From Pseudomonadota bacterium (lineage in GTDB: Bacteria > Pseudomonadota > Gammaproteobacteria > Eutrophobiales > Eutrophobiaceae), in NCBI GenBank assembly GCA_013112535.1, contig JABFGI010000002.1:434001-498000 (forward strand): a stretch of 64,000 bases of DNA. Reading direction: 5' to 3'. A program made the position numbers and the translations under genes. The notes below the pieces were generated by a model. That model worked only from the letters and a program-made list of their open reading frames with translations, did not search any database and was not told where the DNA came from. Each line of letters opens with the position of its first letter. The stretch's first letter is position 1. Positions 18,604 to 27,887 of the stretch are shown in pieces.

Positions 18604-20136
18604 ATGAGCGTAGCAATAATTTATTCACGGGCGCAGGATGGCATCAATGCCCCTTTAGTGACAGTTGAAGTTCATCTTTCACGCGGTCTTCCCGGCTTTA
18701 CTATAGTAGGCCTTCCCGAAACAACGGTTAAGGAAAGTAAAGAACGTGTTCGCAGCGCAATACTAAATAATCAGTTTGAATTTCCACTCAGTAGAATCAC
18801 GATCAATCTCGCTCCCGCTGATTTACCTAAGGAAGGTGGCCGTTTTGATTTACCCATTGCACTTGGGATTTTAATTGCTTCAGGCCAGATTCCTGAAAAA
18901 GGCATAGAAGGTCATGAAGTGATCGGTGAATTGTCTTTAACAGGGGAGTTGCGATCTGTTACTGGTGTACTTCCCGTATCCATGGCAATGAAACAATCTC
19001 AACGAAGTTTAATCTTACCTATGACAAACGCAGATGAAGCGGCGTTAGTTGAAGAATCAATTTGTAAACCAGCAATTCATTTGCTGGAAGTATGTGCTCA
19101 CATTACAGGTACAGAACCACTCAAAGTACACCAAAGAAATCAATCATCATCGTCAATTCAATATAAAACTGATTTAAATGATATTTATGGTCATGAACAT
19201 GCCAAACGTGCATTGGAAATTGCCGCAACTGGTGGACATAATTTACTCATGGTAGGTCCACCGGGCTCAGGCAAAACCATGCTGGCTGAGCGCATGCCAA
19301 CCATTATGCCTCCCATGACAGAGGAACAAGCCCTGGAAAGCGCAGCAATCGCTTCGATAAGTCGACATGGTTTTTCTTTAGAATTCTGGAAACAACGTAT
19401 TATAAGGTCACCACATCATTCAGCATCGTCTGTTGCATTAGTCGGTGGTGGCAGTCATCCCAAACCGGGTGAAATATCACTGGCTCATAACGGCATATTA
19501 TTTCTGGATGAACTACCAGAGTTTGATCGCAAAGTATTAGAAGTATTACGAGAACCTTTAGAATCTGGACGTATTGTCATCTCCCGAGCTGCCAAACAAG
19601 TTGAATATCCGGCAAATTTTCAGCTCATTGCTGCGATGAATCCCTGTCCTTGTGGCTATCTGGGTGATAAAAGCGGTCGTTGTCGTTGTACCGAAGAACA
19701 AATTAACCGTTACCAACAAAAGATTTCAGGACCACTTATGGATCGTATCGATATGGTCATTGAAGTAAACAGCATTCCAAATGCGATTATTAATCAAAGC
19801 AAAGACGAAAATGCTGAAAGCAGTACCACTATAAGAGAACGAGTAATGACTGCTTTTAATAAGCAGTTAAATCGTAGTGGTTTTGTTAATTCAGAATTGA
19901 AAACAAAAGATATTGAAAAATACTGTAAATTAAGCGATACCGACAAACTTTTATTACAAACAGCAACAACAAAACTTGGTTTATCCGGACGAGCTATTCA
20001 TCGAGTAATGAAAGTGGCAAGAACCATTGCTGACTTATCCAACAGCAAAACAATATTGACACAACATCTTAGCGAAGCCATCAGCTACCGACAGAAAGTC
20101 AATAAACACCAAAATATAATTTCATCGGATATTTAA
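18604..20136 (+). CDS. comM: YifB/ComM-family AAA+ helicase (Mg-chelatase-like)
   Basis: 510 residues. The N-terminal Lon-like domain (about 1-165, with GLPGFTIVGLP) is followed by an AAA+ module with Walker A GPPGSGKT at 218-225 and Walker B ILFLDELPEF near 300, then a zinc-binding NPCPCGYLGD...CRC segment and a C-terminal helical domain. ComM is a hexameric helicase that promotes branch migration when transforming DNA is integrated into the chromosome. The gene is widespread, so it does not prove natural competence here. Confidence 0.92.
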   Translation: MSVAIIYSRAQDGINAPLVTVEVHLSRGLPGFTIVGLPETTVKESKERVRSAILNNQFEFPLSRITINLAPADLPKEGGRFDLPIALGILIASGQIPEKGIEGHEVIGELSLTGELRSVTGVLPVSMAMKQSQRSLILPMTNADEAALVEESICKPAIHLLEVCAHITGTEPLKVHQRNQSSSSIQYKTDLNDIYGHEHAKRALEIAATGGHNLLMVGPPGSGKTMLAERMPTIMPPMTEEQALESAAIASISRHGFSLEFWKQRIIRSPHHSASSVALVGGGSHPKPGEISLAHNGILFLDELPEFDRKVLEVLREPLESGRIVISRAAKQVEYPANFQLIAAMNPCPCGYLGDKSGRCRCTEEQINRYQQKISGPLMDRIDMVIEVNSIPNAIINQSKDENAESSTTIRERVMTAFNKQLNRSGFVNSELKTKDIEKYCKLSDTDKLLLQTATTKLGLSGRAIHRVMKVARTIADLSNSKTILTQHLSEAISYRQKVNKHQNIISSDI

Positions 20137-20170
20137 AGCTGACTTGCACACAATGCACGATTAAGGTGAA

Positions 20171-20560
20171 ATGCGCCTTATGACTCAAAAACAATACGAC
20201 ATCAGCATCACCAGCGAAACTAATTATATTCCTGAACAATCATCGCCCGAAGGAATGCGCTACGTCTTTGCCTATACCATTACCATTACAAATAGCGGTC
20301 TTATGCCTGCTACTTTACTGCGTCGACATTGGGTTATTACTGATGCGAATGGCAAGGTTCAGGAAGTAAGAGGCGATGGTGTGATCGGTGAACAACCACA
20401 TATTTCGCCAGGTGAGTCTCATCAATATTCAAGTGCATCAGTTTTAGAAACACCAGTGGGTTGCATGCAAGGTAAATATGAAATGATCGCTGATGATGGT
20501 ATTGAATTTGATGCACCGATACCTGTATTTAATCTTTCCATACCCAACGCATTGCATTAA
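20171..20560 (+). CDS. apaG: ApaG (Co2+/Mg2+ efflux-associated FN3-like protein)
   Basis: 129 residues from the ATG at 20171; a second in-frame ATG at 20180 is also possible because AAGGTGA lies very close to the first and at better distance from the second. The ApaG core is clear: YDISITSETNYIPEQS, FAYTITITNSG, LLRRHWVITDANGKVQEVRGDGVIGEQP and GCMQGKYEM. It is a single beta-sandwich protein of uncertain function. It is directly followed, two bases later, by apaH as in many gammaproteobacteria. Confidence 0.93.
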   Translation: MRLMTQKQYDISITSETNYIPEQSSPEGMRYVFAYTITITNSGLMPATLLRRHWVITDANGKVQEVRGDGVIGEQPHISPGESHQYSSASVLETPVGCMQGKYEMIADDGIEFDAPIPVFNLSIPNALH

Positions 20561-20562
20561 TC

Positions 20563-21396
20563 ATGAGCACCTATGCCATAGGTGACCTGCAAGGTTGTTA
20601 CTCAGAATTACAAGACTTACTCGATAAAATTAATTTCGATGAAACAAATGATCGACTCTGGTTTGCTGGCGATCTTGTCAATCGAGGTCCGGAATCTTTA
20701 AAATGCCTACGTTTTGTAAAATCACTGGGTGAAAATGCAAAAACAGTTCTCGGCAATCATGATCTGCATATACTGGCTATCGCAAACAATGTAAGAAAGC
20801 CACATCGCAAGGATACTGTAGATGAAATACTAAACGCAGATGATTCAAAAAAATTGCTCAAATGGTTAAGAAAACAACCACTGCTGGTAAACGAGCCAAA
20901 TTTAAAATACACAATGATACATGCCGGCTTACCACCACAATGGACTTTAGAACAAGCCAAAGACCTTGCACAAGAAACAGAGTCATTACTACAAAGCAAA
21001 CAATTCGATGACTTTATACAAAACATGTACGGCGATCAGCCCGACACATGGTCAGAAAAATTAAAAGATAATGATCGACATCGTTATATCATTAATGCGT
21101 TAACAAGAACCCGTTATTGTGATCAAAATGGAAAACTAAATATAAAAGAAACCTGCGCACCGGGAAAACAATCAGAATCATTAATCCCCTGGTACGCGCT
21201 ACCTGATCGCAAAACAAAAAAAGACAAACTCATCTTCGGCCACTGGTCAACAGTGCTACTAGGAAACGAAAAAAACTTCAAACAATACAATGTTTATCCA
21301 CTAGACACAGGATGCCTATGGGGCGGTGAGTTAACTGCAATGCGACTAGAAGATGAAAAGCTGTTTAGTGTTCCATCAAAACAGCCAAAAATCTAA
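20563..21396 (+). CDS. apaH: symmetrical bis(5'-nucleosyl)-tetraphosphatase ApaH
   Basis: 277 residues. ApaH splits Ap4A to two ADP and in E. coli also removes Np4 caps from RNA. The metallophosphatase motifs GDLQGC (7-12), GDLVNRG (36-42) and GNHD (64-67) are intact, as are IFGHWS and the LDTGCLWGGELTAMRL end. It forms a pair with apaG. Its stop lies seven bases from the convergent end of the large TPR gene. Confidence 0.96.
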   Translation: MSTYAIGDLQGCYSELQDLLDKINFDETNDRLWFAGDLVNRGPESLKCLRFVKSLGENAKTVLGNHDLHILAIANNVRKPHRKDTVDEILNADDSKKLLKWLRKQPLLVNEPNLKYTMIHAGLPPQWTLEQAKDLAQETESLLQSKQFDDFIQNMYGDQPDTWSEKLKDNDRHRYIINALTRTRYCDQNGKLNIKETCAPGKQSESLIPWYALPDRKTKKDKLIFGHWSTVLLGNEKNFKQYNVYPLDTGCLWGGELTAMRLEDEKLFSVPSKQPKI

Positions 21397-21403
21397 ATTA
21401 ATA

Positions 21404-24400
21404 TTATGAGGCAATGTCCAATCTAGCATTGTTCAAGAAAGATGCATTTCTCGGCTCAACTGGATTAACTTTTTTCTTAAATAGATTGTCCTTGCTGTGT
21501 TTCTTCACCGCTGTATCTATGTGATCTTTTGGAATACTTTTTAAGCGTTCAGAATTACGATCTAAATAATATGTCATCGCTATTGCTTTATTTCGCTCAA
21601 TAACATTATTAGAATACTTTGCTTCCATAGCATAAGCCCAAGAAAACCATGGTTGAATCTGTTGCACTTTCTTTACCCAATCTAGTAAGATTTTTTTGTA
21701 TTCATCATTATTAGTTTCTTCGTATAACATTTCACATATTTCAGCATATTGATACTCTGTCATTAATGGTCGAAATTCTGTATAGGTGGGATGATTATAT
21801 AGTGCCTTTTTAAGATACTGGACAGAATTATTCGTTTCATTATTTAATCCAGACAATATTGCTTTAGCTAAATACAAATCAAAAAGTTTATCGGGACGAA
21901 AAAAGGAATCAATTAAATTCTCAATTTCAGAAATATTTCCAGATTTAACTGACGAAAAGGCATAATATGGCAACATATATCCGAATTTGACTGTTCTCAT
22001 ATCATAAAGCTGAGAAGCTTCATGAAACAAGTTAGAAGCACTCTCATAGTTATCAACAAGTAATTCTGAATATGCATCAGAAAAATAGACTAAATCAGAT
22101 TTAATTTCGGTTTTTACAGATCGATCAACATCAGCTATTAATGATGATAAGTCTTTTGTTGGAACTCTATCTGTTACTCCCGCTCGCAACAAATAATTGG
22201 CAGACAAGCTCACTCCATATTCAGAAATACTCTGCTTATATTGATTTGCCCATAATGCAATCTCAGATTCGCTAAGGCCGCTTTGATGATGTCCCACAAG
22301 TGCTGATTCCCAAATATGCGGTTCATTTTTTCTATTAACTAGCAAATCAAACGCATCCCATGCTTCTTCTGAATTACCAATAGCATGGAGCATACCGAGA
22401 TAATCTCTATAAGCAGGATAAGAATTATAGCGTTTTGCTCTCCTAAGAGATTCAATCATCGCAATTTCAATATTTTTATCCAAAAGATTGATACGTATAT
22501 TGCTTGCTAATCCAGATTCAGATCCAGTATTTAAATTTGAAGAAATTTCGTATAATGCTCTCGCATTTTCAAAATGACCAGACCAGAAAAATAAACTTCC
22601 TGCAGCATGAGAATAATTGTCTAAAGCAACTCTATTTCCTTTATAGTTTTCTTTAAATCCGGGATAACTCATAAACACTTGAAAGGATTCTTCAATCTCT
22701 CCGTTTGCAAAGAGCATATTTCCTAGAAAAGTGTAAGTATCCAAATAAGTAGGGCTATATTTAATTCCTTCTCGATAATATTTTTCAGCTTCTTTAAATT
22801 TTCCCTTAGCATAACTTTTATTAGCAAGAAAAAGTGACTTTTGGGGATGACCGTTAAACCTTCCTTCCAAAAATTCTAACGATGAATCAGCAGGTGTATT
22901 TTTATAAGGTAAAAGTAAGAGCAAGGGTCCAATATGTGATACTGAGTTTCTTGCAGCAGCTTCGTCATTAGATTTCATTATTTGATAGTTCTGACCATCT
23001 TGTTCTAATGTTGTGTAGTATGGTTTATGAGGATACTCACCCGCATAAAGGTTATCATTACGTCCAAAATCATTCCGCCTCATATTGAACATGGTCTGAA
23101 ATGCTTTTTCTGAAACAAGACTTTGTCCCTGTGCCCAATACATTGCATTATAATTATCTAAATACGCAGATTTTAATGTGCTTTCTTTATCTACACCCTT
23201 TATTTTTTTTGCATAATGTTTTAATGCTAGAGCACGTTCTAATGAAAATGCAGGATATCCATTATAAGCACTCTCAATTTTATCTAAAAAACTAATAGCA
23301 GATTTTGGTCTACCTTGGACTTTATTTAAAAAATTTGCATGCCTCATAAGATTATCGTTAGCCATCGATTCAATAAGATTAATATAATCCTGTTTATTAA
23401 ATAACGATTCTTGATATAGACAACACCATGTTAATGGTTCAGCTTCATAAAGCTTTTTTATATGATTCACAATTGATAAGTCTGTAATACTTTTGAGCTC
23501 ACTCATTTCACCTAAAGCACTGCTTCCACCCATAATTCCTTTTGCAGTAAAATTTGAAAGAGGAACGGCTTGATCAAGCAAGACTTTTAAATAAATATTC
23601 TTAAAATTAGACCAACTGTCCCAATCGGTAAATGCGCGTTCCACCAAATATGGCCAAATTTGCCCGGGCAATTTAACCGTCTTTGCTTTTTCGATAGAAT
23701 TATTTTTATCGACAACTCCGTATCTGGCAGCAATATTGTTTATATCAATATTGGTTAATAATTGTGCAATACCCGAGTCCATTTGTTCTGATAATGATTC
23801 AGCATCAGGCAGGTTTCCATTTAAAATATGAAACAATGCTTTTTCTTCTATTGTCTCAGGTTCGCCAATAACCTCTAATGCTGCTATACGCAGCCCCATC
23901 AACATATATGCTCTTGCTTTTAGTGCTTTATACTTTTCTGTATTAGGCGAAATTTCAGAAAGAGCAATAAATGATTTCTCAGCAAACCTTTCTTTTGTTC
24001 TTTCCTCTTTAGCAGGGGTCAAGTAAGCAAATAATTGTAGAATATACGCATCATTAACTGGGTTTGATGTAGATAAAAATAAATCGACAGGATCTTCTGG
24101 TAACCCAGCAATTTCGATTGATTGCTCAAAATTTTTACTAGTTAAAGAAGAACTATCAATTTTTAAAAACTGTAAAATATCCAGTAATAATGAATCGTAG
24201 ACATCAATTGGAGGTTTTTCATCTGTAAAGCTGATGCCATTAAATGATTTAACTTCTGGATCAGATATAGAATCTAAACCAATATTAAGAGACATAATTG
24301 TTAAATCCATTTTATATTGTCGATCATGCCCAACGTAGCCATAAACAACTTTTTTAACACCTAGTTTTTCTGCAAATTGTATTACTTCCTTCATACTAAA

Positions 24401-24982
24401 TTGTCTTTTTCCTTCTCCTAATGCACGATAGACCAGATAAGGATCAGGAACTTTTAAATTACTATCTCTCGTAATTTCGTACACTAGTTTGGAAGTCATT
24501 AAAGAACGAGTCGCTCGATCAAAAGCATATTTATCTACCTGAAAAGGAACAATAACAAGGTCATAATCACCATTTAAGAGTAAAGATTGATAAAGCTCTT
24601 TTTCTTTAATACGCCATTCGGATATTGGACGGGGATATTTTTTTGCTATTCCTCTAGCAACAGAAATATCGGTATATTTTGGATATTCGGTATATTTTGT
24701 ATCTGATTCTGATATTTGTAAGTTTTTAATTTTATCTTTATATTTATCCTTAAAATAAAGGTGGAATTCATCTGAATACTCTTCGCCCTTTACATATTTA
24801 ATTGAATTATCTTTTTGATTTTCAATATTACTTATTTCTCTTTGACTTCTATAAGTTCTATATGCCTCATTATAGAGCTCACGATATTCTCTAACTGGAT
24901 CTATTTTTTTAAAATTACTGTCATAAATCCACCAGGCAACCAGTAAAAATAAAATAGACATTAAAATGGTCGTCCGTTTCAT
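21404..24982 (-). CDS. unrecognised 1192-residue membrane-anchored protein with TolB-N-like and TPR regions
   Basis: I do not recognise this gene by name. One N-terminal membrane helix (TTILMSILFLLVAWWIY, about 4-20) anchors a long periplasmic or cytoplasmic body. Residues about 140-235 (LVIVPFQVDKYAFDRATRSL...EKLGVKKVVYGYVGHD) resemble the TolB N-terminal-like fold found in FlgO and in adenylate-cyclase-associated proteins. Most of the rest is helical repeat; the clearest TPR is KGKFKEAEKYYREGIKYSPTYLDTYTFLGN in the middle, followed by GEIEESFQVF and GHFENARALYEI. The ATG has a perfect AAGGAGT seven bases upstream. Base composition looks more AT-rich than the neighbours. Transcribed alone, convergent with apaH; folA lies 75 bases upstream in the same direction. 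Confidence 0.75.
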   Translation of the reverse strand: MKRTTILMSILFLLVAWWIYDSNFKKIDPVREYRELYNEAYRTYRSQREISNIENQKDNSIKYVKGEEYSDEFHLYFKDKYKDKIKNLQISESDTKYTEYPKYTDISVARGIAKKYPRPISEWRIKEKELYQSLLLNGDYDLVIVPFQVDKYAFDRATRSLMTSKLVYEITRDSNLKVPDPYLVYRALGEGKRQFSMKEVIQFAEKLGVKKVVYGYVGHDRQYKMDLTIMSLNIGLDSISDPEVKSFNGISFTDEKPPIDVYDSLLLDILQFLKIDSSSLTSKNFEQSIEIAGLPEDPVDLFLSTSNPVNDAYILQLFAYLTPAKEERTKERFAEKSFIALSEISPNTEKYKALKARAYMLMGLRIAALEVIGEPETIEEKALFHILNGNLPDAESLSEQMDSGIAQLLTNIDINNIAARYGVVDKNNSIEKAKTVKLPGQIWPYLVERAFTDWDSWSNFKNIYLKVLLDQAVPLSNFTAKGIMGGSSALGEMSELKSITDLSIVNHIKKLYEAEPLTWCCLYQESLFNKQDYINLIESMANDNLMRHANFLNKVQGRPKSAISFLDKIESAYNGYPAFSLERALALKHYAKKIKGVDKESTLKSAYLDNYNAMYWAQGQSLVSEKAFQTMFNMRRNDFGRNDNLYAGEYPHKPYYTTLEQDGQNYQIMKSNDEAAARNSVSHIGPLLLLLPYKNTPADSSLEFLEGRFNGHPQKSLFLANKSYAKGKFKEAEKYYREGIKYSPTYLDTYTFLGNMLFANGEIEESFQVFMSYPGFKENYKGNRVALDNYSHAAGSLFFWSGHFENARALYEISSNLNTGSESGLASNIRINLLDKNIEIAMIESLRRAKRYNSYPAYRDYLGMLHAIGNSEEAWDAFDLLVNRKNEPHIWESALVGHHQSGLSESEIALWANQYKQSISEYGVSLSANYLLRAGVTDRVPTKDLSSLIADVDRSVKTEIKSDLVYFSDAYSELLVDNYESASNLFHEASQLYDMRTVKFGYMLPYYAFSSVKSGNISEIENLIDSFFRPDKLFDLYLAKAILSGLNNETNNSVQYLKKALYNHPTYTEFRPLMTEYQYAEICEMLYEETNNDEYKKILLDWVKKVQQIQPWFSWAYAMEAKYSNNVIERNKAIAMTYYLDRNSERLKSIPKDHIDTAVKKHSKDNLFKKKVNPVEPRNASFLNNARLDIAS

Positions 24983-25057
24983 ATTAATACTCCTTAACTT
25001 ATTTTAAATAAAATCAATCAAAGTTTTCATCTAAATAAATAAAAATACTTTATTACA

Positions 25058-25543
25058 CTATATTCGTTCTAATAAAACAAAACTATAATCAAACTCATTT
25101 TTCTCATCGGCTTTATAATCTTCCCGGAAAACCTCATTCCATTCACTTCGATCAAACTCAGGAAAAAACGTATCGCCGTCTATTTCTGCATGTACTTCAG
25201 TCAAATATAGATATGATGCTTGAGCTAATGACAATTTATAAATTTCAGCACCGCCGGTAATCATTACTTCTTCAGCCTCTTTACAGTGCTCCATAATTTC
25301 TTCCATGCTATTCAAGACAGTACAGCCTTCTGCTTGATAGTTTTTATCACGCGTTAAGATAATGTTTTCCCTGCCGGGTAATGGCCGACCAATAGACTCG
25401 TGTGTTTTACGACCCATGACGATAGGTTTACCCATAGTAATCTTTTTGAAATGCTTTAAATCAGATGAGATATGCCACGGTAAGGTGTCGCCTTTGCCAA
25501 TAACATGATTTCTATCCATGGCGACTATGATTGATAACTGCAT
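25058..25543 (-). CDS. folA: dihydrofolate reductase
   Basis: 161 residues. FolA reduces dihydrofolate with NADPH. The typical segments are SIIVAMDRNHVIGKGDTLPWHISSDL, the catalytic-region FKKITMGKPIVMGRKTHESIGRPLPGR, and VMITGGAEIYKLSL. It acts directly after ThyA, encoded about 0.6 kb upstream in the same direction, by recycling the dihydrofolate made during dTMP synthesis. The MlaC-like gene sits between them, 17 bases before folA. Confidence 0.96.
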   Translation of the reverse strand: MQLSIIVAMDRNHVIGKGDTLPWHISSDLKHFKKITMGKPIVMGRKTHESIGRPLPGRENIILTRDKNYQAEGCTVLNSMEEIMEHCKEAEEVMITGGAEIYKLSLAQASYLYLTEVHAEIDGDTFFPEFDRSEWNEVFREDYKADEKNEFDYSFVLLERI

Positions 25544-25560
25544 AATATAATAGAAAGATG

Positions 25561-26160
25561 TTACGCGTCGTAACTGTCTACTTCCTGTTGCATAAGATCA
25601 AGTAATCCATCTACACCATAATTCTTAATCGTCGCGTTGTATTCATTACGATAACTTTGCACCAGACTTAAACTTTCTACAACAAAGTCATATGCAAACC
25701 AGACATCGACAAAACGTTTCATTCGATAGGAAATTGGAATATGAATATCGCTATTATTTTTTACAATAATAGTATCAACCGATGCATATCCTTCTCTATC
25801 TGAAGTAACAGTAATGTACTCAACATGTTCACCTGAATACTGGTTCATCCTGATCCAGTAAGTATTAATTAATACATGCTGAAACAGGGTTATAAATTTC
25901 ACCTGTTGTTCTTCAGTCGCGGCTTTCCAGTTTGTCGCGAGCACACGTCGGGACATATCTTTAAAATTGATTCGCTCTTTAATTAAATTGGAAATAAGTT
26001 CTTTTCTTTTTTCTTCATTAAGACTGGCGTCTTGTAAAACAAAAAGCACCTGATCGACAGTATCTTTTACAATCTTACCTGGAGCCACATCATTTGCCTG
26101 TGTGACAGATGAAAGCACACATAGTAATAAAGCAGGTATTAAGACAAATCTATATTTCAT
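25561..26160 (-). CDS. MlaC/Ttg2D-family periplasmic phospholipid-binding protein
   Basis: About 199 residues from the ATG at 26160, which has AAAGGA eight bases upstream; an in-frame start seven codons earlier would overlap thyA. A signal peptide (YRFVLIPALLLCVLSSVTQA) precedes the MlaC fold: INFKDMSRRVLATNWKAATEEQQVKFITLFQHVLINTYW matches the family's FxxMAxxxLGxxWRxATxxQxxxFxxxF pattern. MlaC shuttles phospholipids between outer and inner membrane for the MlaFEDB transporter. None of the other mla genes are nearby. It may instead serve another MCE-type system elsewhere in the genome. Confidence 0.82.
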   Translation of the reverse strand: MKYRFVLIPALLLCVLSSVTQANDVAPGKIVKDTVDQVLFVLQDASLNEEKRKELISNLIKERINFKDMSRRVLATNWKAATEEQQVKFITLFQHVLINTYWIRMNQYSGEHVEYITVTSDREGYASVDTIIVKNNSDIHIPISYRMKRFVDVWFAYDFVVESLSLVQSYRNEYNATIKNYGVDGLLDLMQQEVDSYDA

Positions 26161-26170
26161 AGGGGTTCCT

Positions 26171-26962
26171 TTAAATTGCAATTGGCGCAGTAATTTTTGG
26201 ATGGTATTGATAATTTGTTAACTCAAAGTCTTCATATTTAAAATTGAATATATCACCAACGTCAGAATTAAGTTTCATCCTTGGTAGTGGATAGGGTGAT
26301 CGAGATAATTGAGTCTCAACCTGTTCAAGATGATTCAGATAAATATGTGCATCGCCAAAGGTATGAACAAAATCACCTGTCTCTAACTCACATACTTGCG
26401 CAATCATCATGGTCAATAAAGCATATGATGCAATATTAAACGGAACCCCCAGAAAAATATCGGCACTACGTTGATAAAGCTGACAGGATAATTTGCCTTC
26501 AGCAACATAAAATTGAAAAAAAGCATGGCAAGGCGCTAATGCCATTTGTTCAATCTCACCAACGTTCCATGCACTGACAATCAAACGACGAGAATCCGGA
26601 TTTTGTTTTATTTGTTGAATAACATCTGATATCTGATCGATTGTGCTTTCTGATGTATGCCATGAGCGCCATTGCGCACCATAAACCGGACCTAAATCAC
26701 CATTTTTATCCGCCCATTCATCCCAAATCGTCACGCCATGATCATTCAGGTATTTAATATTGGTATTACCTTGGAGAAACCATAGTAGTTCATAAATGAT
26801 TGACTTCAAGTGACACTGTTTTGTGGTGACTAAAGGAAAACCTTCACTCAAATCAAAACGCATCTGATACCCAAACACACTAATTGTACCTGTGCCAGTG
26901 CGATCTTCTTTTTTAACACCGTTTTCTTTTACGTGTTGTAGTAAATCTAAATACTGTTTCAT
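26171..26962 (-). CDS. thyA: thymidylate synthase ThyA
   Basis: 263 residues, close to the 264 of E. coli. ThyA methylates dUMP to dTMP using methylene-tetrahydrofolate. The nucleophile is Cys145 in [10 protein letters not shown]; the dUMP phosphate arginine segment [11 protein letters not shown] and the folate-site C-terminus [14 protein letters not shown] are intact. It lies five bases after lgt, the same lgt-thyA order as in E. coli, with folA further down. Confidence 0.97.
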   Translation of the reverse strand: MKQYLDLLQHVKENGVKKEDRTGTGTISVFGYQMRFDLSEGFPLVTTKQCHLKSIIYELLWFLQGNTNIKYLNDHGVTIWDEWADKNGDLGPVYGAQWRSWHTSESTIDQISDVIQQIKQNPDSRRLIVSAWNVGEIEQMALAPCHAFFQFYVAEGKLSCQLYQRSADIFLGVPFNIASYALLTMMIAQVCELETGDFVHTFGDAHIYLNHLEQVETQLSRSPYPLPRMKLNSDVGDIFNFKYEDFELTNYQYHPKITAPIAI

Positions 26963-26967
26963 TAAAA

Positions 26968-27753
26968 TTATGTTTTCTTATAAGCCATAGTCATTAAGAA
27001 TAAACCGAATATTATCATAGGTAGCGTTAACAACTGCCCCATTGTGAACCAGTCAAAAGCAAGATATCCAATATGCTGGTCGGGAATGCGAACAAATTCG
27101 ACTATAAAGCGGAAAACACCATAACCAATAAGGAACAACCCGGAAATTGTTTTCAATGGCCTTGGCGTTCTGGAAAAACACCAAAGAATAATAAATAAAA
27201 TCAGGCCTTCAAGCAGTGCTTCATAAAGTTGTGAAGGATGCCTGGCAATACCGCCTGCAGCCGGATCAGGGAAAATCATGGCCCAGGGTAAATCACTTGG
27301 CCCACCCCAGAGCTCGCCATTTATAAAATTTCCTATCCTGCCACAGCCAAGGCCGATCGGAACAACAGGAGCTATAAAATCGGTCAATTTAAAAAATGGC
27401 ACTTCTATTTTACGTGCAAAAAACCAGACAGCAGCCATCACTCCTAACAAACCGCCATGAAATGACATGCCGCCCTGTTGAATATAAAAAACCTCAATCG
27501 GGTGCTGAATATAATATGAAAAATTGTAGAACAAAACTGATCCTAATCGACCGCCAACAATAATGCCGAACATGGCGTAAAAAATCAGATCTGAAATTTG
27601 TTCGTTATTAAAGCCCCAATAAGACTGTTGCCCCCGATACTTTAGAAGCAACCACGCCAGCAAAATACCTACAACATAAGTAATGCCATACCAATGAATT
27701 TTTACAAATCCAAAATCGACTGCAACAGGGTTAATATCCGGATAACTTATCAT
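26968..27753 (-). CDS. lgt: prolipoprotein diacylglyceryl transferase Lgt
   Basis: 261 residues with seven predicted membrane segments. Lgt transfers diacylglycerol from phosphatidylglycerol to the lipobox cysteine of prolipoproteins. The signature [15 protein letters not shown], the FHGGLLG loop and the [15 protein letters not shown] region are all present. It is the first gene of the lgt-thyA-mlaC-like-folA run; a 130-bp spacer separates it from the divergent HDOD gene. Confidence 0.97.
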   Translation of the reverse strand: MISYPDINPVAVDFGFVKIHWYGITYVVGILLAWLLLKYRGQQSYWGFNNEQISDLIFYAMFGIIVGGRLGSVLFYNFSYYIQHPIEVFYIQQGGMSFHGGLLGVMAAVWFFARKIEVPFFKLTDFIAPVVPIGLGCGRIGNFINGELWGGPSDLPWAMIFPDPAAGGIARHPSQLYEALLEGLILFIILWCFSRTPRPLKTISGLFLIGYGVFRFIVEFVRIPDQHIGYLAFDWFTMGQLLTLPMIIFGLFLMTMAYKKT

Positions 27754-27863
27754 GATAAGTAAACACTAACTTTTAAAGTAAAAATCAACTCAAGAAATCT
27801 TTTTTCTTGCCGTTAAAAGAGATTGTTACTATACCTATATAATTAATAATGGCTAATAATGAA

Positions 27864-27887
27864 ATGACAGGACGGCACTCCCTATGA
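27864..27887 (+). CDS. 7-codon leader ORF created by a 20-bp tandem duplication
   Basis: The 20 bases 27864-27883 are repeated, with three differences, at 27884-27903. The first copy encodes MTGRHSL followed by TGA; the second encodes MTGRHSV and continues into the HDOD gene. The leader's TGA overlaps the HDOD ATG as ATGA, so reinitiation or translational coupling is possible. Whether the leader is translated is not shown. Confidence 0.4.
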   Translation: MTGRHSL

